NCBI RefSeq assembly: GCF_030580655.1
Contig: NZ_JAUQTB010000008.1
Coordinates: forward strand, 62,001 to 126,000
Source: Paenibacillus lacisoli
Lineage (GTDB): Bacteria > Bacillota > Bacilli > Paenibacillales > Paenibacillaceae
Direction of reading: 5' to 3'
DNA: 64,000 bases
Positions 1 through 9,618 of this stretch are shown here, in pieces; position 1 is the first letter of the stretch; every line of letters starts with the position of its first letter. The position numbers were made by a program, and so were the translations under genes. Below the pieces are notes generated by a model that saw only the letters and a program-made list of their open reading frames with translations, made no database searches and was not told where the DNA came from.

Positions 1-1
1 T

Positions 2-1579
2 GTTGAGGCTACAGAAACTGCCAAACGTGACTTGTTAGCTGCAGGTGGTCTAGTTGATGTTACGAAGCTGCCGTATATATTAGAGATCTATGAAAATATT
101 AGTCAGTTAGAATTTAACCAACCTATATTGAGAGCTCAACAGGAGATGCAGGATCTTGGTATCTTTACCAAACAGCCACCTGACTCATTTATCGCTACTC
201 TGAAGCCGTTCCAAACGGAAGGTTATATCTGGATGAAGTCTCTGCATTATCGGAAATTGGGCGGCTTACTTGCGGATGACATGGGTCTTGGAAAAACCAT
301 TCAGGTCATTTCCTTCTTATCTTATCTGGAGGAGAGTGGAAACCTTACTCCAACTCTCGTAATTGTTCCAAAGACGCTAATGGATAACTGGGAGAAAGAA
401 ATAAGTAAATTCGCTCCTTCCTTGCAGCGGTCCTTGTATCTTCACCGCGGAACAGAACGAATTAAGCATGCTGAAGATTTGAAGCGGATTGGAATTACAG
501 TTACTACTTATCACACTTTGGCCAAAGATCAATTGGTATTCGGACAAGTAGATTGGCAAGCTATTATTTGTGATGAAGCTCAGGCAATTAAGAATCCTTC
601 GACTGCCGCTTCCAAAGTGCTCAAAGCTATGAAATCTAAATTTAGATTAGCGATGACCGGGACTCCGGTAGAAAATGGATTAAGCGAGCTGTGGTCCATT
701 ATGGATTACGTACAGCCAGGTTTGTTAGGCAGCTTAAGTCAATTTAAATCGGAATTTATGACGAAGGTGGATGGGGAGGAGCATGATTCGGAAGCTGAAA
801 GAGAACTCCTGGCCCGTATTTCTATGGTTTATAAACGCCGTACCAAGTCGGAGGAATTAGGTGATCAACTTCCTTCAAAACAGTCTGTTATAACACGGAT
901 TCCGTTAGGTCCAGAGCAATCGAAACTGTATGCTGAGGTTCTTACTTTAGTTCGGAACAAGGCTATGGATGGATTGCAGGCTATACAGAAATTAAAAGCT
1001 TTGAGTTCACATCCTGGGTTGATAGCGGATCAATTTATAAATCTCCCATATGAGCAAGTACCTAAACTGCAAGAAACCATAAACATCATCCGGAAGGTTC
1101 AAGAGAAAGGTGAGAAGGTTTTAATTTTTACTGAGTACATCAAAATGCAGGAAATTCTTCGCTCAGTGATTCGTGATTGCTTCGATATAAACCCAATGAT
1201 TATCAACGGGATGACGGATCGCAGGCAAGAACAGGTAGACAAGTTTAATAGAACCTCTGGGTTCGATGTTATGATTCTTTCTCCCAAGGCCGCTGGTACT
1301 GGATTAACTATTACTTCCGCCAATCATGTCATTCATTATACACGCTGGTGGAATCCTGCGGTTGAGAATCAAGCGACAGACCGGGTGTACCGAATTGGCC
1401 AGGAGAAGCCAGTTTATGTCTATTATCCGATTGTTGCGGATACTAAAGGTTTGACGAAGAAAGGCACTGTAGAGGAAATTGTCCATCAGCTCTTAACAGA
1501 AAAGCAAGAAATGGCCTCTTCCGTAATTGTTTCAAGCAGAAAGTTAAACATTGAGGAAGAGATTTTAAATGGGATCTAG
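2..1579 (+). CDS. SNF2-family DEAD/DEAH-like helicase, 5'-truncated by the window
   Basis: This is the C-terminal part of a SNF2/Rad54-type ATPase that would translocate on double-stranded DNA. The frame is open from base 2, so the gene probably begins upstream; a TTG at 32 is unlikely to be the true start. Visible motifs are Walker A (DDMGLGKT, near 275-300), Walker B (CDEAQAIKNP, near 568-600), motif III (TGTPVEN, near 655-675) and the helicase C-terminal signature ATDRVYRIGQ (near 1370-1400). The protein ends shortly after the last motif, as is usual for this family. Its place beside restriction-modification genes suggests a defence or DNA-repair role. It is also compatible with a general SNF2 protein such as YwqA, and no partner is visible upstream. 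Confidence 0.9.
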   Translation, partial: VEATETAKRDLLAAGGLVDVTKLPYILEIYENISQLEFNQPILRAQQEMQDLGIFTKQPPDSFIATLKPFQTEGYIWMKSLHYRKLGGLLADDMGLGKTIQVISFLSYLEESGNLTPTLVIVPKTLMDNWEKEISKFAPSLQRSLYLHRGTERIKHAEDLKRIGITVTTYHTLAKDQLVFGQVDWQAIICDEAQAIKNPSTAASKVLKAMKSKFRLAMTGTPVENGLSELWSIMDYVQPGLLGSLSQFKSEFMTKVDGEEHDSEAERELLARISMVYKRRTKSEELGDQLPSKQSVITRIPLGPEQSKLYAEVLTLVRNKAMDGLQAIQKLKALSSHPGLIADQFINLPYEQVPKLQETINIIRKVQEKGEKVLIFTEYIKMQEILRSVIRDCFDINPMIINGMTDRRQEQVDKFNRTSGFDVMILSPKAAGTGLTITSANHVIHYTRWWNPAVENQATDRVYRIGQEKPVYVYYPIVADTKGLTKKGTVEEIVHQLLTEKQEMASSVIVSSRKLNIEEEILNGI

Positions 1580-1954
1580 TTCAAACGTCTGTGCCATGTT
1601 AGAACTACATTTGAAGAAGGTCATTCTTGGAATCAAAAGGCGTTTATAGCAAGCCTTGAATACTTAACAGGTTTACCTAAGGATGAAGCCCTTAAAGGGA
1701 AAGTTTGGGTAATTGTAAGACGTGACCGCGATATCTCCCGGGAAAAGAAAGACGGACGTCTAGAGAACTCGCCGGATTCTTATCAAGAGAAAAGATTAGC
1801 GATAGAGTTAGCTTCGGATATTCCTGCTATTGTTCTGCTCAAACAAAATGGTACGGCTGCTGGTTGGAGCGGAGCACCTTTTTACTGGCCAGTACTCGTC
1901 GCGCCGAAGAAGATGCAAACTGTTGTTTTTGCGAATCATTTGTTTACGGATTGA
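1580..1954 (+). pseudogene. Orphan coding remnant, in frame after the SNF2 stop
   Basis: Directly after the SNF2 TAG (1577-1579) the same frame stays open for 124 codons to a TGA at 1952. The translation looks protein-like, with segments such as HSWNQKAFIASLEYLTGL and WSGAPFYWPVLVAPKK. There is no ATG, GTG or TTG near its beginning and no ribosome site, so it is probably the 3' fragment of a lost gene. It could instead be a natural C-terminal domain cut off by a nonsense mutation. I do not recognise the family with certainty. Confidence 0.55.
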
Positions 1955-1980
1955 ATCTGTTATACATGAAAGAAGAGAAG

Positions 1981-2011
1981 GGAACATCGTTTAATGCGAT
2001 GTTCCTTTTTT
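1981..2011 (+). terminator. Rho-independent terminator
   Basis: A perfect 9-bp stem (GGAACATCG / CGATGTTCC) with a 7-nt loop is followed by six T. It ends the SNF2 transcription unit and isolates it from the restriction-modification operon. Confidence 0.9.
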
Positions 2012-2065
2012 AGTATTGCAATACTAAATTAAAACATGGTATAGTCTACCTATACAAGTTAGGTA
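2011..2065 (+). promoter_or_regulatory. Two candidate operators overlapping the hsd-operon promoter
   Basis: TAGTATTGCAATACTA (2011-2026) is a perfect 16-bp palindrome covering the -35 box. A second inverted repeat with arms TACCT and AGGTA (2047-2065) lies just after the -10 box. Their placement suggests a dimeric repressor or controller protein. No obvious dedicated regulator gene adjoins them. Confidence 0.5.
2016..2045 (+). promoter_or_regulatory. Promoter of the methyltransferase-like/hsd operon
   Basis: A -35 TTGCAA (2016-2021) and a -10 TATAGT (2040-2045) are separated by 18 bp. The start codon lies about 36 bp downstream. It is the only convincing promoter seen between the terminator at 2011 and the end of the operon near 14028. 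Confidence 0.7.
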
Positions 2066-2081
2066 TAAAGTAGGTGATTCA

Positions 2082-3671
2082 TTGATCGAAGAATTCTGGC
2101 AATTATGTCTCAACCATGATATCAAGTCGCGGGATCAACTACTCCGTGAGGCGGTTCGCGTGGTAAAGATGAAGCAATACATAGATAAGCTGCCTTCCGG
2201 AGAGCGGACTAAGCTTGAGAAGAATCCAAACGAGCTGTTCGATCGAATGCAGGAAAAGATAGGGAAGATAGAACTGGGGCATTTTCCGGGGGATCGAGAG
2301 CTGTTCTATCGACTCTACCATGCAGGCAAAGAATTAAATTTAGCAGAATACGGGCTGCAAACAATTCGGCAGGATCGAGTCATAGCGTCTTTGCAGGCAC
2401 ACTCGAGTATCTTGCAAACCTTTAGAGAAGCTGCTGAGGGACTTCACCAACAGAATTGGCTGATTGTTGAAGCCGAGAAGTTTATGGAAGGATTAGCGGA
2501 ATATACGCCTCCCTCCAACGTCAAGCTTACTCTCCTGACTGAGAACTATATTCTCGGTAGGTTGTTGAAGACTTATTTTGCCGGAATGGAGCAGATTCAA
2601 ATCTTGCAGGGCTCGATCTATCAGCCGTTGCCGCTGACAGATGCTTATGATGCCATTCTAGCCGTGCCGAATTTTGGGTTAAAGCTTGATGATGAGGCAG
2701 TTGGAGTTAGGGAAGCAGAGGGGGCAGCCCTTCATCATTTGGCTCCTTTACTTACACCAGGAGGATGCCTGACAGCCATTCTCCCGGCTAGGATGATGTT
2801 TCAATCAGGCTCGATCGGGGAATGGCGCAAACGGATCAATGAGTTGATTCCTGTCGGAACACTCTATACTTTGCCGGAAGGCTTATTTAGGCCCTATACC
2901 TCAGTGAAGACGTATCTAGTTACGTTTAACAGTGGACAGCCGCCTGAAAACATTCAGATTGGCCGTTATACTTTGAAGGGCACGGTTTTAGAGGAGCAGC
3001 GAACGATTCAGCTAAAGGCTGCCGCATTTCAGCAGCTCGAGGATTGGCGAATTGAGCTTCTGCTCGAGCAAAGCAGCGATACGTTGGCTGCTTTTCAACA
3101 GGCCGCCATTCCTAAGATGAAGCTGAGAGCAGTTGCGGATATTTTCAGGGGAAAATCAATCTTGAAACAAGACCTGCGCCCCGGCTCGATTGCGGTCTTG
3201 AATATCTCGAATCTGGAAGACGGAGAAGTTAAGCTTGAGCAGTTAGAGACAATTGATGAAGAACAGCGTAAGGTAAAGCGTTACGAAGTGCTTCCGGGAG
3301 ACTTAGTGATGACCTGTAGAGGCACGCAAACAAAACTGGCGGTATTTCCTGAATATTCGCAGATGGTTATTGTTTCTGCCAATATGATCGTCATCCGCTT
3401 CAATGAACAGGTGGATAGTTTGTATGCGAAGATTTTCCTGGAGAGTCCTGCAGGTATGGCTCTGATCCAGAGCTTTCAGCGCGGAACAACGGTTATGAAT
3501 TTGAATCCGGCGGATGTCGGTGAGATTGAGATTCCGTTTCTACCGCTAGAGAGGCAGAAAGCGATCAGTGAAGCTTACAGGAAAGAGAAGCAGCTATATT
3601 CAGAGACGGTTCAAGCAGCCTCCCGGCGCTGGGAGGGACAGCGGGAACAGATTTATTCGGCATTATACTAA
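2082..3671 (+). CDS. Degenerate N6-adenine methyltransferase-like protein fused to a type I TRD
   Basis: 529 aa, TTG start preceded by TAGGTG. The middle (about 150-290) resembles the later part of the type I N6-methyltransferase fold, including LTPGGCLTAILPARMMF and an LPEGLF segment. The AdoMet motif I (DPxxGxG) is absent, and the catalytic NPPF position reads VPNFG, so methylation is unlikely. Residues about 345-529 resemble a type I specificity target-recognition half, with ADIFRGKSI, an LPGDLVMTCRGTQ segment and the ending LERQKAISEAYRKEKQLY. It lies 26 nt upstream of hsdM in the same operon. It may be a non-catalytic Mod-like subunit that alters specificity or regulates the complex. The domain reading is from motifs; the role is inferred. 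Confidence 0.75.
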   Translation: MIEEFWQLCLNHDIKSRDQLLREAVRVVKMKQYIDKLPSGERTKLEKNPNELFDRMQEKIGKIELGHFPGDRELFYRLYHAGKELNLAEYGLQTIRQDRVIASLQAHSSILQTFREAAEGLHQQNWLIVEAEKFMEGLAEYTPPSNVKLTLLTENYILGRLLKTYFAGMEQIQILQGSIYQPLPLTDAYDAILAVPNFGLKLDDEAVGVREAEGAALHHLAPLLTPGGCLTAILPARMMFQSGSIGEWRKRINELIPVGTLYTLPEGLFRPYTSVKTYLVTFNSGQPPENIQIGRYTLKGTVLEEQRTIQLKAAAFQQLEDWRIELLLEQSSDTLAAFQQAAIPKMKLRAVADIFRGKSILKQDLRPGSIAVLNISNLEDGEVKLEQLETIDEEQRKVKRYEVLPGDLVMTCRGTQTKLAVFPEYSQMVIVSANMIVIRFNEQVDSLYAKIFLESPAGMALIQSFQRGTTVMNLNPADVGEIEIPFLPLERQKAISEAYRKEKQLYSETVQAASRRWEGQREQIYSALY

Positions 3672-3697
3672 AGAAGCTATGAGGAGGACGTTGCAGC

Positions 3698-5221
3698 ATG
3701 GCAACAGCAAACATTGGATTTGAGGAGAAGTTATGGACACTAGCAGATAAGCTGCGCGGCAGTATGGATTCCGCAGAATACAAGCATGTAGCGCTTGGTC
3801 TGTTGTTCTTGAAATATGTATCGGATGCGTTTGAGGAGAAATATGCGGAACTCGAGCTTGAGCCTTATGCAGATGCCGAAGACCGTGACGAGTATGTAGC
3901 AGCTAATATTTTCTGGGTGCCGAAGGAAGCACGCTGGACTCACATCCAGGCAAATGCCAAGAAACCGGAAATCGGCCAGATTATCGATAATGCCATGATT
4001 CTGATTGAGAAGGAAAACCCTTCGTTAAAAGGCGTCCTGCCAAAGGACTTTTCACGTCCGGCACTGGACAAGACTCGTCTCGGGGAAGTGATCGACGTCT
4101 TCTCCTTCAAGGTAGGGGACAAAGATAGCCGTTCTAAAGACGTGCTTGGTCGGGTATATGAATATTTCCTGAGCAGGTTCGCCAGCGCCGAAGGCAAGAA
4201 CGGCGGCGAGTTCTACACACCTTCCAGCGTAGTACGTCTATTGGTTGAAATGCTTGAGCCTTATAAAGGAAGAATTTATGACCCTTGCTGTGGTTCAGGC
4301 GGCATGTTCGTGCAGAGTGAGAAGTTTGTGGAAGAGCATCAAGGTAAAGCCGGCGATATTGCGGTGTATGGACAGGAATCCAATCCGACGACTTGGCGCC
4401 TATGTAAAATGAACCTGGCGATTCGCGGAATCGATGGCAATCTCGGCGAATATAACGCAGACACGTTCCATAACGATCTTCATAAAAATATGAAAGCCGA
4501 TTATATCCTCGCGAATCCCCCTTTTAATATTAGTGACTGGGGCGGTCAGCGGTTGACAGAAGATACGCGTTGGCAGTACGGGATTCCGCCGGCAGGTAAT
4601 GCCAACTACGCTTGGATTCAGCATATCGTTTCTAAATTGGCACCTAGCGGAGTAGCTGGATTCGTTTTGGCAAATGGCTCGATGTCGACCAGCACAACAA
4701 GTGAGATCGAGATCCGCCGCAAGCTAGTAGATGCCGACCTGGTCGATTGTATCGTTACACTCCCGGGTCAATTGTTTTACTCGACGCAAATTCCGGTATG
4801 TCTGTGGTTTATGGCGAAGAACAAATCCACACGGGGATTACGTGATCGTCGGGGCGAAATTTTGTTTATTGATGCTCGCAAGATGGGTCATATGGTCGAC
4901 CGTACGCATAAAGAGTTAGGTGCGGAAGATATGAAGAAAATTGCCGATACGTACCATGCTTGGCGTGGTCAAGCAGAGGCGGGACAATACGAGGATGTTA
5001 AAGGTTTTTGTAAAGCCGAAATGCTAGCTGAGGTGCAAAAGCACGAATACATCTTAACTCCAGGACGTTATGTAGGGATTGAGGATGCAGAAGAAGACAG
5101 CGAACCGTTTGAGGATAAAATGGTGCGTCTAACGAGTGAATTGGCTGAGCAGTTTGCGAAGTCCCGCCAGTTGGAGGATGAGATCCGTAAGCAGTTGGGG
5201 GGGATTGGGTTTGAGTTTTAA
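3698..5221 (+). CDS. hsdM: Type I restriction-modification methyltransferase subunit HsdM
   Basis: 507 aa, AGGAGG-type ribosome site 9 nt before ATG. An N-terminal helical HsdM domain ([13 protein letters not shown]) is followed by AdoMet motif [12 protein letters not shown] (about residue 195) and the catalytic motif [10 protein letters not shown] (about 275), so this subunit should be active. With HsdS it forms the methyltransferase that protects host DNA at the bipartite site, and with HsdR it forms the restriction complex. The length matches the EcoR124I (type IC) subunit. The stop overlaps the start of hsdS by 11 nt. Confidence 0.97.
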   Translation: MATANIGFEEKLWTLADKLRGSMDSAEYKHVALGLLFLKYVSDAFEEKYAELELEPYADAEDRDEYVAANIFWVPKEARWTHIQANAKKPEIGQIIDNAMILIEKENPSLKGVLPKDFSRPALDKTRLGEVIDVFSFKVGDKDSRSKDVLGRVYEYFLSRFASAEGKNGGEFYTPSSVVRLLVEMLEPYKGRIYDPCCGSGGMFVQSEKFVEEHQGKAGDIAVYGQESNPTTWRLCKMNLAIRGIDGNLGEYNADTFHNDLHKNMKADYILANPPFNISDWGGQRLTEDTRWQYGIPPAGNANYAWIQHIVSKLAPSGVAGFVLANGSMSTSTTSEIEIRRKLVDADLVDCIVTLPGQLFYSTQIPVCLWFMAKNKSTRGLRDRRGEILFIDARKMGHMVDRTHKELGAEDMKKIADTYHAWRGQAEAGQYEDVKGFCKAEMLAEVQKHEYILTPGRYVGIEDAEEDSEPFEDKMVRLTSELAEQFAKSRQLEDEIRKQLGGIGFEF

Positions 5222-6422
5222 GGGATGGGAAAGTGTGGTGTTGTCTGAGGTTATTGTATTCTCAAATGGTAAAAAGAGACCATCATTACCTGGTAAAATT
5301 CCCGTGTATGGAGGGAATGGTATATTAGATTATACTGACCGAAGTAATACCCAAGGGGAAAGTATCATTATTGGGCGTGTAGGTGCTTATTGTGGAAATG
5401 TTTACTTTGAGGATCAACCATGCTGGGTCTCTGATAACGCTATTGCAGCAAAGGCCATAAAAGATAATTCAAACAAATTTTTATTTTATAAATTAAACAG
5501 TTTGAATTTGCATAATTTCAGAGTTGGAAGTTCCCAGCCTCTATTAACCCAAACAATATTAAAAGATATAGTTATTCAGCTCCCCCCCCGAACTGAACAA
5601 GAATTAATTGCAAATATCTTATCAAAACTTGACGAAAAAATCGAACTCAACAACGCCATCAACAAAAACCTCGAAGATATGGCTCAAGCTCTTTTTAAAC
5701 GCTGGTTTATTGACTATGAATTTCCAAATGAGAATGGTGAACCTTACAAGTCTAGCGGGGGAGAGTTTGAGGAAAGTGAGTTGGGGTTGATTCCTAAGGG
5801 GTGGAAGGTTGGCTCTATAGGTGAAGTGAGTGATGTGAATTTAGAGAGCTACTCTGGAAAAGAAAAATGGAACTATATCAATTATCTTGACACTGGAAAC
5901 ATCACTAGAAACAGGATCTCAAACATTCAACCGCTCGATTACAAATTAGATAAAATTCCAAGTAGGGCAAAGAGGAAAGTCAATCCAAATGATATAGTTA
6001 TTTCAACTGTAAGACCTAATCAACATCATTATGGCATGATTAGGGAACCTTTGGAGAATATGCTTGTTTCAACGGGATTTGCTGTAATAACAAGTAATAG
6101 AAATTTTCCTAGCGATCTATTATATCTATGGTTAACACAAGAGGACATAACACAAAAGCTACAATCTATAGCAGAAGGTAGTACGACAACATATCCTTCT
6201 ATTAAACCAGCTGATATTCAGACATTAAAAATACCAATACCACATAACCAGATTCTAAAGGAATTATCTAGTGTTATAGAAGCAATGCATAAAAAAATGT
6301 GGGAAATTCAGAAGCAAAATCGAGTTCTAACTGAAATCCGCGACACCCTTCTCCCCAAACTCATGTCCGGAGAGATTCGCGTTCCAATAGACGAGCATGA
6401 GCCTACTTCTATTAATGAATAA
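5211..6422 (+). CDS. hsdS: Type I restriction-modification specificity subunit HsdS
   Basis: 404 aa if translation begins at TTG 5211, which gives [14 protein letters not shown], has a G-rich ribosome site and overlaps the hsdM stop. The frame is open further upstream, but that part is hsdM in another frame. Two target-recognition domains are visible, each followed by a conserved helix: the first half ends near [25 protein letters not shown], the second with the coiled region before [13 protein letters not shown]. HsdS sets the DNA sequence recognised by both HsdM and HsdR. Lower GC than hsdM/hsdR is typical of TRD exchange. Another TTG (5205) is possible. Confidence 0.93.
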   Translation: MSFKGWESVVLSEVIVFSNGKKRPSLPGKIPVYGGNGILDYTDRSNTQGESIIIGRVGAYCGNVYFEDQPCWVSDNAIAAKAIKDNSNKFLFYKLNSLNLHNFRVGSSQPLLTQTILKDIVIQLPPRTEQELIANILSKLDEKIELNNAINKNLEDMAQALFKRWFIDYEFPNENGEPYKSSGGEFEESELGLIPKGWKVGSIGEVSDVNLESYSGKEKWNYINYLDTGNITRNRISNIQPLDYKLDKIPSRAKRKVNPNDIVISTVRPNQHHYGMIREPLENMLVSTGFAVITSNRNFPSDLLYLWLTQEDITQKLQSIAEGSTTTYPSIKPADIQTLKIPIPHNQILKELSSVIEAMHKKMWEIQKQNRVLTEIRDTLLPKLMSGEIRVPIDEHEPTSINE

Positions 6423-6472
6423 TTTACAGACAAATTACTGATCAGCTTATCAACCAGCTTAGGAGGTGTGCC

Positions 6473-9400
6473 GTGTACATTACATCTTATGCAGAGAGCG
6501 ACCTGGAGCAAGCGGCGATTGAATGGTTTGAAGAATTAAACTATAACAAGGCATACGGGCCGGAGATTTCCCCGGAAGGGGAATATCCGGAGCGGATGTT
6601 CTATACAGATGTTATCTTGGCCGACCGGCTGCGGGATGCGTTGACCCGGATTAACCCAGGCGTGCCGCGCGACGCGATTGAGGAAGCGATCCGTATCGTT
6701 GAGATACCACAGAGTCCTAGTCTGCTGGTGAATAACCGGGCGTTTCAGCGAATGATTACAGACGGAATCGATGCGGAATACCGCACGCCTGCTGGAGAGA
6801 ACCGGACGGCCAAGGTGTGGCTGTTCGCTACGGAACCTGAACGGGTCCAGGAGAACGATTTTCTCGTTGTGAACCAGTTTACCGTGGTAGAGAACGGAGA
6901 GAAACGCCCGGATGTCGTGGTGTTTGTGAACGGGATTCCGCTTGTGGTAATGGAGCTCAAGAGCGCCTCCAATGAAGAAGTAGGGATAAGTGAAGCCTAC
7001 AACCAGGTACAGACCTACAAGAACAGCATTCCTTCTCTATTTACATACAACTCATTTATGGTCATTAGCGATGGCGTTAACGCACGGGCGGGCACGCTGA
7101 CGGCCGATGCAGAGCGTTTTATGATGTGGCGGACGATTGATGGCGGCGATGTCGCCCCATCCTCGGTTCCGCAGCTTGAAGTCCTGATTAAAGGCATGTT
7201 TGAGAAAAAGCGGCTCATGGACATCATTAAACATTATGTCCTTTTTCAAACAGACGGTGAGAAAGTCACCAAAATCTTGGCAGGTTATCATCAGTACCAT
7301 GCAACGAACAAAGCTATAGCAAGCACAGAACGGGCTACTGAAACCGAAGGCGACCGGAAAATCGGCGTAGTTTGGCACACGCAAGGTTCGGGAAAAAGCT
7401 TGTCCATGGTGTTCTATGCCGGCAAGCTCGTTCTCACCATGGATAATCCGACGATTGTGGTCGTGACCGACCGCAACGATCTGGATGAACAATTATTTGC
7501 CACCTTCAGCAGGTCGCAGGATCTGCTGCGGCAGACGCCAAAGCAGGCCGTGGACCGCAAGCATTTGCGGGAGCTGCTGGCTGTTGAGTCCGGCGGGATT
7601 ATCTTCACAACGGTTCACAAATTCAGCACAGAGGGTGACGAGGACACGTATCCGGAGCTCACAGCACGTAACAACGTTATCGTTATGGCCGATGAAGCGC
7701 ATCGCAGTCAGTACGGATTTCAAGCCGAAATGGTAGCGAACGAGAAGACAGGCGAAGCTGATGTGAAATACGGGTATGCCAAATATATGCGTGACGCGCT
7801 GCCGAATGCCTCCTACATCGGGTTTACGGGCACGCCGGTAGAGCTAAGCGATAAGAACACCCCGGCTGTGTTTGGAGATTACATCGATATTTATGATATG
7901 ACTCGGGCGGTTGAAGATGGTACAACGGTCAAAATCTATTATGAGAGCCGTGTAGCCCGGCTTAATCTATCCGAGACGGAACGTCCAATTATCGACAATG
8001 CCTATGAGGAAATTACGGAATATCAGGAGCTTACCCAGAAGGAGCGTTTGAAGTCCAAATGGGCCCGATTAGAGGCGCTTGCCGGTTCGGAAAAGAGAGT
8101 CAAAGCGATTGCCAAAGACATGGTTGACCATTATGAGCAGAGGCAACAAGGGATGTTCGGCAAGGCCATGATCGTGGTCATGTCGCGCCGGATTGCTATT
8201 GATCTGTATAAGGCGATTGTGGAACTTCGCCCCGATTGGCACAGCGATGAGGACAGCGAAGGCAAGATCAAAATCGTGATGACCGGCTCTTCAAGTGATC
8301 CTGAAGATTGGCAGAAATATATTGGCACGAAGCGGAGGCGGGAGTATTTTGCCAAGCGGATGAAGGACTTGAACGATCCCCTCCAAATCGTCATTGTGCG
8401 CGATATGTGGTTAACCGGTTTTGATGTTCCATCCATGAGTACGATGTACATCGACAAGCCGATGAAAGGCCATAACCTGATGCAGGCTATTGCCCGGGTC
8501 AACCGCGTCTTTCGGGATAAACCGGGTGGTCTAATTGTGGACTACATTGGCATTGCGGACATGTTGAAGTCTGCACTCCAGCAGTATACCGAGAATGACC
8601 GAAAAACCGCTGGTATTGATACTGATCAGGCCATCGACTATATGCTTGAGAGGCTGGATTTAATTCATGATTTGCTCCATGGTCACGACTACAGCAAATT
8701 CAACTCGCCTAAAGCGTCGGAACGGATGCAGGCCATCGTGGAAACCGTCGACTTTGTGCTTGGTCTAGGTGAAGAAGGCAAACGGAATTTTACCAACTGG
8801 GTCACTGAGCTATCTAGAGCCTATGCTTTATGTGCCACTACCCCAGCAGCGGAAGAGGTAAACGTGGAGATTGGTTTTCTGAAGGCTGTGAAGTCTGGCC
8901 TGATCAAGCTGATTACGACCGAGAATCGGAAGAAGACGACAGCCGAGCTTGACGCTGAGCTTAACCAGCTAATCTCCAAATCAATCATTTCCGAGGAAGT
9001 GGTAGATATTATGGAGGCGGCTGGTTTGCAGAAGCCCAACATCGCGATTTTGTCGGATGAATTCCTTGAAAATGTACGGGGCTTAAAACAAAAGAATCTG
9101 GCTGTAGAGCTGCTCCGTCGTTTGCTGCAGGGCAAGGTGAAATCTTTTGAGAAAGTTAGTGTAGTGCAATCCCGTAAATTTTCTCAAATGCTGGATGAAT
9201 CTATTCGAAAATACAACAACCGGACGATTGAGACGGCGCAAATTATTGAAGAGCTGATTCAGATGGCCAAGGAAGTGAACCAGGCCGTTAAACGTGGTGA
9301 AGACATGGGCATGGTTGCAGAAGAGCTGGCTTTCTACGATGCGCTTGCGTCCAATGAATCAGCGAAGGAGCTGATGGGTGACCTGATGCTGAAGCAAATT

Positions 9401-9607
9401 GCCCATGAACTGACGCAGTCGATCAAGAGCAATATTACTGTAGACTGGACGCTGCGACAGAATGTACGTGCTCAGATGAAGGTGACGGTTAAACGGCTCT
9501 TAAAGAAATATGGTTACCCGCCTGATTTGGAACAGCTGGCGATTGATATGGTACTGAAACAGGCCGAAGTCATGAGCTTGACCGCCTCACAAGAGTTTCG
9601 ATATTAA
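6473..9607 (+). CDS. hsdR: Type I restriction endonuclease subunit HsdR
   Basis: 1,044 aa, GTG start after AGGAGGTG. The N-terminal PD-(D/E)xK nuclease is visible as [20 protein letters not shown] (about residues 142-161). Then come the superfamily-2 translocase motifs: Walker A HTQGSGKS (about 303), DEAH in ADEAHRSQ (about 405), TGTP (about 450) and motif [14 protein letters not shown] (about 670). A C-terminal helical region would contact HsdM. HsdR translocates DNA and cuts unmethylated DNA at a distance. Size and layout match EcoR124I HsdR, and no residue seems broken. The next gene starts only 11 nt downstream. Confidence 0.97.
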   Translation: MYITSYAESDLEQAAIEWFEELNYNKAYGPEISPEGEYPERMFYTDVILADRLRDALTRINPGVPRDAIEEAIRIVEIPQSPSLLVNNRAFQRMITDGIDAEYRTPAGENRTAKVWLFATEPERVQENDFLVVNQFTVVENGEKRPDVVVFVNGIPLVVMELKSASNEEVGISEAYNQVQTYKNSIPSLFTYNSFMVISDGVNARAGTLTADAERFMMWRTIDGGDVAPSSVPQLEVLIKGMFEKKRLMDIIKHYVLFQTDGEKVTKILAGYHQYHATNKAIASTERATETEGDRKIGVVWHTQGSGKSLSMVFYAGKLVLTMDNPTIVVVTDRNDLDEQLFATFSRSQDLLRQTPKQAVDRKHLRELLAVESGGIIFTTVHKFSTEGDEDTYPELTARNNVIVMADEAHRSQYGFQAEMVANEKTGEADVKYGYAKYMRDALPNASYIGFTGTPVELSDKNTPAVFGDYIDIYDMTRAVEDGTTVKIYYESRVARLNLSETERPIIDNAYEEITEYQELTQKERLKSKWARLEALAGSEKRVKAIAKDMVDHYEQRQQGMFGKAMIVVMSRRIAIDLYKAIVELRPDWHSDEDSEGKIKIVMTGSSSDPEDWQKYIGTKRRREYFAKRMKDLNDPLQIVIVRDMWLTGFDVPSMSTMYIDKPMKGHNLMQAIARVNRVFRDKPGGLIVDYIGIADMLKSALQQYTENDRKTAGIDTDQAIDYMLERLDLIHDLLHGHDYSKFNSPKASERMQAIVETVDFVLGLGEEGKRNFTNWVTELSRAYALCATTPAAEEVNVEIGFLKAVKSGLIKLITTENRKKTTAELDAELNQLISKSIISEEVVDIMEAAGLQKPNIAILSDEFLENVRGLKQKNLAVELLRRLLQGKVKSFEKVSVVQSRKFSQMLDESIRKYNNRTIETAQIIEELIQMAKEVNQAVKRGEDMGMVAEELAFYDALASNESAKELMGDLMLKQIAHELTQSIKSNITVDWTLRQNVRAQMKVTVKRLLKKYGYPPDLEQLAIDMVLKQAEVMSLTASQEFRY

Positions 9608-9618
9608 GGGGAATGGCA

